Below are positions 25,883 to 32,699 of a stretch of 64,000 nucleotides of DNA, in pieces (position 1 is the stretch's first letter; each line of letters opens with the position of its first letter). The stretch spans positions 1,054,001 to 1,118,000 of the forward strand of contig CAVRXM010000001.1 of assembly GCA_963725085.1 (NCBI GenBank). The letters run 5' to 3'. Position numbers and translations under genes: made by a program. This DNA comes from VRUE01 sp963725085. GTDB taxonomy: Bacteria > Actinomycetota > Thermoleophilia > Solirubrobacterales > 70-9. The notes beneath the pieces were generated by a model that saw only the letters and a program-made list of their open reading frames with translations, had not been told where the DNA came from and did not search any database.

Positions 25883-26899
25883 ATGGAGCTTGGGATCGTC
25901 GGGCTCGGACGGATGGGAGCCAACATGGCACGGCGGCTGATGGGCGACGGGCACCGTTGCGTCGTCTACGACGTCAATCCCGACGCCGTCTCCACGCTCG
26001 CCGGCGAGGGTGCCGACGGCGCGTCCTCGCTCGAGGAGCTCGCCTCCAGCCTCTCGACCCCGCGCGCCGTCTGGGTGATGGTCCCCGCGGGCGAGATCAC
26101 CGAGAAGACGGTCGCCGACGTCGCCGCGGTTCTCGAGCCCGGCGACGCGATCATCGACGGCGGCAACTCCTACTACCGGGACGACATCCGCCGCGCCGAG
26201 ATGCTGCGCGAACAGGGGATCGACTTCATAGATTGCGGGACCAGCGGCGGCGTCTTCGGGCTTGAGCGCGGCTACTGCCTGATGATCGGCGGCCCCGACG
26301 ATGCGGTCGAGCGGCTCGACCCGATCTTCGCGACCCTCGCCCCGGGGGTCGAGGCGGCGGAGCGCACCCCGGGCCGGACCGGCGATCCGACGCCGGCCGA
26401 GAACGGGTACCTACATTGCGGCCCCAACGGCGCCGGCCACTTCGTGAAGATGGTCCACAACGGGATCGAGTACGCGATCATGGCCTCCTACGCCGAGGGG
26501 CTCAACATCCTCAGGAACGCGAACGCCGGCAAGGCCGAACGCGAGGCCGACGCCGAGACCGCCCCGCTCGAGCAGCCCGAGTACTACCAGTACGACATCG
26601 ACATCCCCGACGTCTCCGAGGTCTGGCGCCGCGGCAGCGTGATCGGGTCCTGGCTGCTCGACCTGACCGCGACCTCGCTGCAGGAATCGCACGACCTCTC
26701 CGACTTCGCCGGTCGCGTCTCCGACTCAGGCGAGGGTCGCTGGACCTCGATCGCGGCCATCGACGAGGGCGTGCCGGCGCCGGTCCTGACCACGGCGCTC
26801 TACGAGCGCTTCTACTCGCGCGGACTCGACGACTTCGGCGACAAGGTGCTGTCGGCGATGCGCAAGCAGTTCGGTGGGCACGACGAGAAGAAGCAGTGA
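25883..26899 (+). CDS. gnd: 6-phosphogluconate dehydrogenase, decarboxylating (short form)
   Basis: 338 residues. NAD(P)-binding GLGRMGANMARRLMGDGH, substrate motifs DGGNSYYRDD, DCGTSGGVFGLERGYCLMIGG, and the catalytic GPNGAGHFVKMVHNGIEYAIM. The short length (about 300-340 rather than 470) marks the GndA-like class, often NAD-preferring. It decarboxylates 6-phosphogluconate to ribulose 5-phosphate. It is followed by pgl through a GTGA mini-ORF. Confidence 0.92.
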   Translation: MELGIVGLGRMGANMARRLMGDGHRCVVYDVNPDAVSTLAGEGADGASSLEELASSLSTPRAVWVMVPAGEITEKTVADVAAVLEPGDAIIDGGNSYYRDDIRRAEMLREQGIDFIDCGTSGGVFGLERGYCLMIGGPDDAVERLDPIFATLAPGVEAAERTPGRTGDPTPAENGYLHCGPNGAGHFVKMVHNGIEYAIMASYAEGLNILRNANAGKAEREADAETAPLEQPEYYQYDIDIPDVSEVWRRGSVIGSWLLDLTATSLQESHDLSDFAGRVSDSGEGRWTSIAAIDEGVPAPVLTTALYERFYSRGLDDFGDKVLSAMRKQFGGHDEKKQ

Positions 26900-26916
26900 G
26901 CGTGAAGCAGTGTTGA
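26896..26916 (+). other. Mini-ORF bridging gnd and pgl
   Basis: GTG at 26896-26898 overlaps the gnd stop (GTGA) and encodes MSVKQC before TGA at 26914-26916; the pgl GTG follows 1 nt later (26918). The layout matches the relay mini-ORFs before pgi and cydB, and its first bases (GTGAGCG) resemble the start of those repeats. Evidence is layout only; no peptide function is claimed. Confidence 0.35.
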
Positions 26917-26917
26917 A

Positions 26918-27592
26918 GTGAGCATCGAGCTCGAGGTCGTCGCCGACGAACGGGCGGCGGCGCGGCGGGGCGCGGAGCTGATCGCGGCCGCCGGCAGGGG
27001 AGCGGTCGCCGAGCGGGGGATATTCGAGCTGGCGATGAGCGGCGGGCGCACGCCATGGGCGATGCTCGCGATCCTCGGCGACCTCGAGGAGATGCCTTGG
27101 GCGGAGACAGAGCTGTTCCAGGTCGATGAGCGGGTCGCCGCACCGGGAAGCGAGGACCGAAATCTCACCCACCTGGTCCTCGGCCTCTCGCTCGAGCACC
27201 AGTCGGCGCTGCGGCCGATGCCGGTCACCCACCGCGACCTCGACGCGGCGGCGCGCGAGTACGAATCCTCGCTGCCGGAGGCGCTCGACCTCGTCCACCT
27301 CGGCCTCGGGCCCGACGGCCACACGGCCTCACTCGTCCCGGGCGACATCGTGCTCGAGGTCGACGATCGCCGTGTCGCCATCACCCGGGGTGAGTACCAG
27401 GACCACCGCCGGATGACCCTGACCTACCCCGAGCTCGCCGCCGCCCGCCGCATCGTCTGGCTCGTCACCGGCGAGGAGAAGCGCGAGCCGCTGGCCAAGC
27501 TCCTCGCCGGCGACGACTCGATCCCTGCCGGCCGCGTCCGGAACGACGACATCGTCGTCGTCGCCGACGAGGCCGCCGCGGCGAACCGATAG
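26918..27592 (+). CDS. pgl: 6-phosphogluconolactonase
   Basis: 224 residues from GTG 26918. Family motifs FELAMSGGRTPWAMLAIL, FQVDERVAAPGSEDRN and HLGLGPDGHTASLVPG. It hydrolyses 6-phosphogluconolactone and so links zwf with gnd, which flank it. The gene probably sits on one mRNA with gnd and ends at the hairpin at 27599-27635. Confidence 0.92.
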   Translation: MSIELEVVADERAAARRGAELIAAAGRGAVAERGIFELAMSGGRTPWAMLAILGDLEEMPWAETELFQVDERVAAPGSEDRNLTHLVLGLSLEHQSALRPMPVTHRDLDAAAREYESSLPEALDLVHLGLGPDGHTASLVPGDIVLEVDDRRVAITRGEYQDHRRMTLTYPELAAARRIVWLVTGEEKREPLAKLLAGDDSIPAGRVRNDDIVVVADEAAAANR

Positions 27593-27598
27593 GACGCA

Positions 27599-27635
27599 AG
27601 GCGCTTTCCCAAGCCTTGGCTTGCGAAAAGCGCCT
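27599..27635 (+). terminator. Hairpin after pgl
   Basis: Outer arms AGGCGCTTT (27599-27607) and AAAGCGCCT (27627-27635) pair perfectly, and the loop contains a second pair CAAGCC/GGCTTG. It lies 6 nt after the pgl stop. There is no T-run, so it may be a Rho-independent-like end without U tract, or an RNA processing hairpin. Confidence 0.5.
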
Positions 27636-27661
27636 GGGAGCCGAGTGGTTCCTCGAGCGTC

Positions 27662-27679
27662 GTTAGCGTATTCGCTAAC
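27662..27679 (+). promoter_or_regulatory. Palindromic operator before the HTH gene
   Basis: GTTAGCG-TATT-CGCTAAC, a perfect 7-bp inverted repeat with a 4-nt spacer, ends 8 nt before the HTH gene's ATG. Its position and symmetry fit autorepression by the encoded Xre-type protein, as in many toxin-antitoxin operons. The TATT centre may overlap the promoter -10. Confidence 0.6.
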
Positions 27680-27687
27680 ATCTAGCC

Positions 27688-28053
27688 ATGAAATCAGATT
27701 CGCCAGGTTCGATCGGACCGACGCCGTCGGCGGCACTTGTCAGGGAAATCCACCGGCGCAGTGGCCTCAGCCAGGCCCGGCTTGCGCGACGGGCGGGCCT
27801 TCCGCGGTCCGTCCTCAACGTCTACGTCAAGGGCCGTCGGGAGCCAGGTGTGGACGCTCTGGCCCGGCTCGCCGCTGCCGCGGGCCTACAGGTGGATCTG
27901 ACTCCGAGGCTGGCGGCGGTCGATCTCGAATCCGCCGACGCGATGCTGACCCAGGTGCTCGAGCTCGCCGAGTCCCTGCCCTATCGGCCGCGGGGAGAGC
28001 TGGAATATCCGAATCTCCGGGACCGCCTGTCGGGCCTGGCTCACGTCCGATGA
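27688..28053 (+). CDS. Xre-family HTH protein, probable antitoxin
   Basis: 121 residues. The helix-turn-helix is SGLSQARLARRAGLPRSVLNVYVKGRREPGVDALARLAAAAGL (described in two pieces: SQARLARRAGLPRSVLN as the HTH core and EPGVDALARLAAAAGL as the following helices). The C-terminal tail (LELAESLPYRP) would bind the partner. Its stop overlaps the next gene's start (ATGA). The palindrome just upstream is the likely operator. Pairing with a nucleotidyltransferase gives an AbiE-like or MNT-like toxin-antitoxin layout. Confidence 0.75.
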   Translation: MKSDSPGSIGPTPSAALVREIHRRSGLSQARLARRAGLPRSVLNVYVKGRREPGVDALARLAAAAGLQVDLTPRLAAVDLESADAMLTQVLELAESLPYRPRGELEYPNLRDRLSGLAHVR

Positions 28054-28598
28054 GCGAGCTCGGCGAAAAGCTCCACGCGATCCACGACTCGCTCGATGGC
28101 GCCTCGATCGCCCACGCCTTCGGAGGGGCGATCGCGCTCGCCTATTGCGTCGAGCAGCCCCGGGGGACGCGCGACCTCGACGTCAACATCTTTCTCGATG
28201 CTTCAGAGGCATCGAGCGCGCTGGGCGCCCTGCCAGACGGCGTGCGGGTGAGCGAAAAGGACGTGAGGAAAGTCGAACGCGACGGGCAGGCCCGACTCTT
28301 CTGGGACGGCGTGCCGGTCGACGTGTTCCTCAACAACCTGCCGCTCCACGAGGCAGTTGCCGCGTCCGTCGTCTGGGTCCCGATGGAGGGTCGCCAGGTG
28401 CCGGTGCTCGACTGCGCGTCGCTTGCCATCTTCAAGGCGTTCGTCGATCGCACCCAGGATTGGGCCGACCTCGAGGCGATCGCCCTGGCTACACCGGAGG
28501 ACATAGAAGAGGCCGCCGCTACGATCGCCGACCTGATGGGCGAGGACGATCCGGGATACGCGCGGCTCCGAACACTCCTTGAGTCCAGGCCGGGCTGA
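28050..28598 (+). CDS. Nucleotidyltransferase-fold protein, probable toxin (AbiEii-like)
   Basis: 182 residues. N-terminal helix, then AHAFGGAIALAYCVEQPRGTRDLDVNIFLD: GG followed by TRDLDVNI is the polymerase-beta-type nucleotidyltransferase motif (G-G/S and DxD). VDVFLNNL supplies a third acidic residue, and VLDCASLAIFKAFVDRTQDWADLEAI is the C-terminal motif seen in AbiEii/AbiGii-type and DUF6036 proteins. Such enzymes transfer nucleotides to tRNA or proteins and can block growth. Translation is coupled to the HTH gene. Confidence 0.7.
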   Translation: MSELGEKLHAIHDSLDGASIAHAFGGAIALAYCVEQPRGTRDLDVNIFLDASEASSALGALPDGVRVSEKDVRKVERDGQARLFWDGVPVDVFLNNLPLHEAVAASVVWVPMEGRQVPVLDCASLAIFKAFVDRTQDWADLEAIALATPEDIEEAAATIADLMGEDDPGYARLRTLLESRPG

Positions 28599-28620
28599 CG
28601 GCGTGGAATCCGGCGGATCG

Positions 28621-29985
28621 TCAGCCGGTGAGCTCCAGGGGGTGGTTGGCGACGATCCGACCGTTGGGGTCCCACTTCCCCTTGACCTCCCGGAGCCGCT
28701 CACAGACGGCGGCGGGGAGGATGTGGTCGGCGTGTTTCGGCCGGTCGCTGAAGTTGTAGTAGCCGCCGTCGGTCCCCCACGGCGTCATCGCCTCCTCGAT
28801 CCGGTCGAGGTGGGCGGGGATCGCTTCTTTCAGCTCCGGCGTCATCGGCATCCCGACGCTGTACATCGCCCAGCCGGCATCGAGCTTGGAGAGCGCGCCG
28901 CCGTTCTCGTCCTCGCGTCCGAGGGCGCCGCCGACATGGCGGATCTCGCTCAGTAGCAGCGGCGAGCCGGAGTCGACTCCCGCTACCCCGACCCAGGCGT
29001 CGATCGCCTCGTCCGGCAGGTCGCGGAGGGTCATCCCGTCGCCGATGCTCGGGACCGGGTTCTCGGGGTCCATGTGGATATGGCTGAGGCCGGCGGTAGG
29101 CATCTGGGCGAAGCCGTCGATGATCGGCTCGCCGATCTCGCGCAGCGGAGCGATCAGCGCCTCGCCCTCCTCCTGGCCGCCGATGAAGGCGCCGTCGATC
29201 GTCAGCAGCGGCTTGCCGCGCAGCTGCTCCGGCACGTCGGGGATCGGCGGCGGGGTGACGAAGCGGACGACGGTGGTGAACTCCTCCGGCGCCTCGGCGG
29301 CCCAGTCGCGGTAGGCGCGCACGGCGTCGGCGCCGACCTCGGCCGGGAAGATCAGGATCCCACCGTAGGCCTGCGCCAAGGGCAGCAGCCTGACGTGGAG
29401 GGCGGTGACGAGGGCATAGCCACCACCGCCGCCGCGCAGCGCCCAGAACAGGTCGGGGTCGTTGTCGGCGTCGACGGTCCTCGCCTCGCCGTCGGCGGTC
29501 ACGACGTCGATCGCGGCGACGCGGTTGCAGGCGAAGCCGTGGCGGCGTCCGAACCAGCTGAGGCCGCCGCCGAGCGTGAACCCGACAACGCCGACGTCGG
29601 GCGAGGAGCCCGGCATGTAGACGAGCCCGTGCTCGTTCGCCGCTTTGCCGAGCTCGGCCGAGAGGACCCCCGCCTCGACCATGGCGGTCTCGGTCTCGGG
29701 CTCGATCGCGATCCCGCGCATCCTCTGGGTCTTGACCAGGATCGCGCCCTCGAGGCCGGGGACCAGCGGGCCGGCGCCGTGGCCGGTCCCCTGGCCGGCG
29801 ATCTTGAGGCCGTTCTCGGCCGCGAAGGCGGCAACGGCGGCGACGTCGCCGGCGTTCTCGACGATCGCGACGGCGGCGGGGCGCTGGTCCGCATCGAGGT
29901 TCCAGGCCGCACGGGCCTCGTCCCAGCCGGCGTCGCTCGGCGTGGCGATCGTTCCGTCGATCTGCAGCGCGTTGAAGTCAGTCAA
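28621..29985 (-). CDS. FAD-binding (BBE/berberine bridge-type) oxidoreductase
   Basis: 454 residues from TTG 29985 with AAGGGA 8 nt upstream, inside the end of rpiA. VAAFAAENGLKIAGQGTGHGAG holds the PP-loop with the His that often binds FAD covalently; GVVGFTLGGGLSWFGRRHGFACN and ALRGGGGGYALVTALHVRLLP are the FAD_binding_4 motifs. The C-terminal YYNFSDRP resembles the BBE motif. It is likely a flavin oxidase or dehydrogenase of sugars or alcohols; the substrate is unknown. Co-transcribed with rpiA, the gap being 1 nt. Confidence 0.85.
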   Translation of the reverse strand: MTDFNALQIDGTIATPSDAGWDEARAAWNLDADQRPAAVAIVENAGDVAAVAAFAAENGLKIAGQGTGHGAGPLVPGLEGAILVKTQRMRGIAIEPETETAMVEAGVLSAELGKAANEHGLVYMPGSSPDVGVVGFTLGGGLSWFGRRHGFACNRVAAIDVVTADGEARTVDADNDPDLFWALRGGGGGYALVTALHVRLLPLAQAYGGILIFPAEVGADAVRAYRDWAAEAPEEFTTVVRFVTPPPIPDVPEQLRGKPLLTIDGAFIGGQEEGEALIAPLREIGEPIIDGFAQMPTAGLSHIHMDPENPVPSIGDGMTLRDLPDEAIDAWVGVAGVDSGSPLLLSEIRHVGGALGREDENGGALSKLDAGWAMYSVGMPMTPELKEAIPAHLDRIEEAMTPWGTDGGYYNFSDRPKHADHILPAAVCERLREVKGKWDPNGRIVANHPLELTG

Positions 29986-29986
29986 T

Positions 29987-30685
29987 TCAGTTCCCTTCCC
30001 CGAATGTCAAGTGATCCACTGAGCCGCCCCTACCGACCAGCAGGTCGCTGACCATAGCCGCTGGAAAGAGGCCGTGGCCGGCGAGACCGGGGTCGGCCTC
30101 GAGGCGGGCCGCGAGCTGGGCCGGGTCGCCGACCTCGCCGCGGTAGTCGGCGATCACGCCGTCGTCGGGGCTGCGGGGCGCGTCGCGGAGCTCGACCTCG
30201 GGCCCGAGGCGGGCGAGGGTGGCCGGCAACCCGAAGGCGAAGAGCTCGAGCGGGACCGGGCCGGTGAGGGAGTCGAGGGGCTTGCTCGAGTCGGCGATGA
30301 CGACGAAGCGGCACGCGGCGGCGGCGACGATCTTCTCGCGCAGGTGGGCGCCGCCGCCGCCCTTGATCAGCCAGCCGTCGGGGGTGACCTGATCGGTCCC
30401 GTCGATCGCGATGTCGAGGCGCTCGAGCGCGCCGAACTCCTCGACGGGGATGCCGAGCTGCCGTGCCTGCTGCTCGGTCGCGACCGAGGTCGCGACCGAG
30501 CGGATCCCGTCGAGCTCCCTGCGGGCGAGCGCCGGCAGCAGGTGGGCGACGGTCGATCCCGTCCCCAGCCCGATCGCCATCCCGTCCGAGACGAGCTCGG
30601 CGGCGGCCTCGGCGGCGAGGCGCTTCTCGTCGTCCGCTGGCACCGGCAGGGACTCTATTCTCGTGAGCGCGGAGCGAGCAAGCAT
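29987..30685 (-). CDS. rpiA: Ribose-5-phosphate isomerase A
   Basis: 232 residues from ATG 30685; GTG 30640 (VPADDEKRLAAEAAAELV) is a shorter alternative. Motifs AIGLGTGSTVAHLLPAL (phosphate loop), AIDGTDQV with the catalytic acids, and WLIKGGGGAHLREKIVAAAA with the catalytic Lys. It interconverts ribulose 5-phosphate and ribose 5-phosphate. It belongs to the pentose phosphate block but faces the other way. Repeat copy 1 overlaps its 5' end. Confidence 0.92.
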   Translation of the reverse strand: MLARSALTRIESLPVPADDEKRLAAEAAAELVSDGMAIGLGTGSTVAHLLPALARRELDGIRSVATSVATEQQARQLGIPVEEFGALERLDIAIDGTDQVTPDGWLIKGGGGAHLREKIVAAAACRFVVIADSSKPLDSLTGPVPLELFAFGLPATLARLGPEVELRDAPRSPDDGVIADYRGEVGDPAQLAARLEADPGLAGHGLFPAAMVSDLLVGRGGSVDHLTFGEGN

Positions 30686-30724
30686 CCATATCTGACTCTT
30701 CGCGCAGCGAGCAAAGAGCGATAG
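30663..30724 (+). repeat. Intergenic SAERA repeat, copy 1 (before the FHA gene)
   Basis: Core GCGCGGAGCGAGC - 18 nt - CTTCGCGCAGCGAGC, shared with 32631, 37652 and 40708, always in the same orientation as the downstream gene. Mini-ORF A runs GTG 30663 to TGA 30693-30695 (MSAERASIHI). Frame B starts at the overlapping CTG 30692 (CTGA) and reads LTLRAASKER to TAG 30722-30724, 10 nt before the FHA ATG. This copy overlaps the rpiA 5' end in antisense. Confidence 0.75.
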
Positions 30725-30734
30725 TTATGTCTAG

Positions 30735-31322
30735 ATGGAGGCACGGATCTGGCTGATGGCGGCGGGCGGTGAGCCACGCTCGATCCCGCTCCCCGAGGGC
30801 CGCACCGTCATCGGCCGCGACCCCGAGGCCGACCTCTGGATCGAGGACGAGTCAATTTCCTGGAACCACCTCGAGGTCGAGAACCGCGGCGGGGTCCTGA
30901 TGGCGACCGATCTCGACAGCCGCAACGGCACCGCGCTGAACGGTGAGCCGCTCGACCGCCCCCGCCGGTTGCGCAACGGCGACACGCTGATGGTGGGTGG
31001 GCACCGGCTCGAAGTCTCCGATCCGGCACCCGGGCGAGGTGGCCAGACCGTGGCCGCCGCGGCCCCCAGCGTCGCCCTGACCGAGGAGGAGCGGGCCACC
31101 GCAACCGCCCTCGTCGCGCCGTACCGCAGCGAGGGCGCTTTCGCCGGCCGGCCCGCGACCCGGGCCGAGCTCGCCGAGGCGCTCCACGTCAGCGAGCGGA
31201 CCGCGCAGCGGCGACTCGACGCGCTCGCGGCGAAGCTCGACGTCTCGGGCGAGGCCGGGCGCGACCGCCCGCGCCGGATCGCGGCCCGCGTGATCGAGCT
31301 CGGCCTCGACCGCGGTCGGTAG
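30735..31322 (+). CDS. FHA-domain protein with C-terminal helix-turn-helix
   Basis: 195 residues. Residues 20-95 form an FHA domain: GRTVIGRDPEADLWIEDESI (GR), SWNHLEVENRGG (SxxH variant SWNH), DLDSRNGTALNG (the N of RNGT). It should bind phospho-Thr. After a linker, residues 145-175 (TRAELAEALHVSERTAQRRLDAL) look like an HTH. A phospho-peptide reader joined to a DNA-binding end, located near a Ser/Thr kinase, suggests kinase-controlled transcription. Confidence 0.78.
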   Translation: MEARIWLMAAGGEPRSIPLPEGRTVIGRDPEADLWIEDESISWNHLEVENRGGVLMATDLDSRNGTALNGEPLDRPRRLRNGDTLMVGGHRLEVSDPAPGRGGQTVAAAAPSVALTEEERATATALVAPYRSEGAFAGRPATRAELAEALHVSERTAQRRLDALAAKLDVSGEAGRDRPRRIAARVIELGLDRGR

Positions 31323-31339
31323 GCCGAGGAGTGCATTGA

Positions 31340-31354
31340 CCCCCTTATAGGGGG
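31340..31354 (+). terminator. Short C5/G5 hairpin after the FHA gene
   Basis: CCCCC-TTATA-GGGGG, a perfect 5-bp stem 18 nt past the FHA stop. The rest of 31323-31482 holds no gene: it contains this hairpin, a repeated GGCCCGAT near 31371 and 31391, and the leader of the next gene. It could be a weak terminator or a regulator site. Confidence 0.35.
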
Positions 31355-31482
31355 CGAATGTCCATCTCGTGGCCCGATCCGGGCCAAACGCGGCCCGATC
31401 GGGGGCGTCGATGTCGTTGGCGCGCACGCCCCCGCGGCCGACCATCGGTGGGCAGATGCAACCCACTTCGAAAGGGACTCCA

Positions 31483-32577
31483 ATGCTCAAGCGCACGACG
31501 CTCCTAGTTCTCACCGCACTCTTCGCCCTGGCTCTGCCGGCCGCCGCCTCGGCGGCGGCCGGCTCCGGCGGCGCCGTCGTCTTCTCGCGGGTCGTCACGA
31601 CGACTCACTCCGAAGGCGCCGAAAGCTCCGCCGAACCGAAAGCGCCGACGGTCGAAGGCGGTCTCTTCGCGGCCCGCAACGGCCGCCTCAACCAGCTGAC
31701 CGACAACCCCGGCGACAGCCAGCCGGACTTCTCTCCCGACGGCCGGCTGATCGCCTTCGTCCGCGACGGCGACGTCTACGCGATGCGCGCCGACGGGAGC
31801 GGCCAGCACACCCTCACCAGCGGCCCCGAGGTCGATGCCAGGCCCCAGTTCGCGCCGAACGGCCACTACGTGGTCTTCGAGCGCCGTGCCACGGCCGGCG
31901 CCCCGCGCGACCTCTTCACGGTCGACATCGCCGGCGAGGGCCTGCACGCGCTGACCTCGACCCCGGCCGACGAGCACCAGGCCTCGTTCTCGCCCGACGG
32001 GCACGCGATCGCCTTCGTCACCAGCGTCGCGATCGCGGGCGGCGGCGTCGCCGACGACATCTACTCGGTCCGGCCCTCCGGTGCCGGGCTCGCCCAGCTC
32101 ACCCACACCGCCCGGGTCGATGAGTTCTCGCCGCGATACTTCGCCGGCGGGATCGCCTACAGCCGAGGCCAGAGCGGGACGGGGCCGGGCGCCTACGCCG
32201 ACGTCTACACGATGCGGCGCGACGGCACCCGGGTCAAGCCATGCGTCCGCGGCGTCGGCTCGGCCGACATCGAGGACATCTCGCCGAACGGCCACACGCT
32301 CCTCTTCCGCCGCGACCAGGGCCTCTGGGTGAAGCGGGTCGGCGGGGGCCGGGCGCGCAAGCTGTCCGAAGTCGCCGACAACTCGAGCACTAACGCGGTC
32401 TTCTCCTCCGACGGCCGCCGGGTCGCGGCCTTCGTCGCCACCGACGAAGTCGAGACCCTCTCGGCGATCAGCGTCAAGGACGGCCGCAGCACCCAGCTCG
32501 CCGAAGGCTTCCGCCCCGAAAGCAGCTCGGTCACGGCGACGATCGGCCCGGTGATCGCCTGGCAGCCGGTCCGGTAG
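31483..32577 (+). CDS. Secreted TolB-like (PD40) beta-propeller protein
   Basis: 364 residues from ATG 31483, with AAAGGGA upstream and a signal peptide ending PAAASAAAG. Repeated PD40 blades of the form 'QPDFSPDGRLIAFVRDGDVYAMRADGSG', seen as DFSPDGRLIAFVRDG, QFAPNGHYVVFERR, SFSPDGHAIAFVTS, DISPNGHTLLFRRD and VFSSDGRRVAAFVA. Exported propellers of this sort bind proteins or glycans at the cell surface; no enzyme residues are seen. It is followed by a strong hairpin. Confidence 0.82.
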   Translation: MLKRTTLLVLTALFALALPAAASAAAGSGGAVVFSRVVTTTHSEGAESSAEPKAPTVEGGLFAARNGRLNQLTDNPGDSQPDFSPDGRLIAFVRDGDVYAMRADGSGQHTLTSGPEVDARPQFAPNGHYVVFERRATAGAPRDLFTVDIAGEGLHALTSTPADEHQASFSPDGHAIAFVTSVAIAGGGVADDIYSVRPSGAGLAQLTHTARVDEFSPRYFAGGIAYSRGQSGTGPGAYADVYTMRRDGTRVKPCVRGVGSADIEDISPNGHTLLFRRDQGLWVKRVGGGRARKLSEVADNSSTNAVFSSDGRRVAAFVATDEVETLSAISVKDGRSTQLAEGFRPESSSVTATIGPVIAWQPVR

Positions 32578-32590
32578 CCGCCCCCGACAG

Positions 32591-32618
32591 CCACCCGGCG
32601 GGTATAACCGCCGGGTGG
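32591..32618 (+). terminator. Hairpin terminator after the TolB-like gene
   Basis: Perfect 11-bp stem CCACCCGGCGG / CCGCCGGGTGG with loop GTATAA, starting 14 nt after the stop. It likely ends the TolB-like transcript and separates it from repeat copy 2 and the kinase. Confidence 0.7.
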
Positions 32619-32630
32619 CTGGAGAGGGAG

Positions 32631-32699
32631 GTGGCAGAGAGCGCGGAGCGAGCAAGCGTCGCAATCTGACCCTTCGCGCCGCGAGCGAAGCGCGAGGTA
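32631..32699 (+). repeat. Intergenic SAERA repeat, copy 2 (before the kinase gene)
   Basis: Same core as copy 1. GGGAGG precedes GTG 32631, which opens mini-ORF A (MAESAERASVAI) ending at TGA 32667-32669. Frame B begins at the overlapping CTG 32666 (CTGA), reads LTLRAASEAR and continues without a stop into the kinase domain, so here the repeat supplies the kinase N-terminus. Confidence 0.75.
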
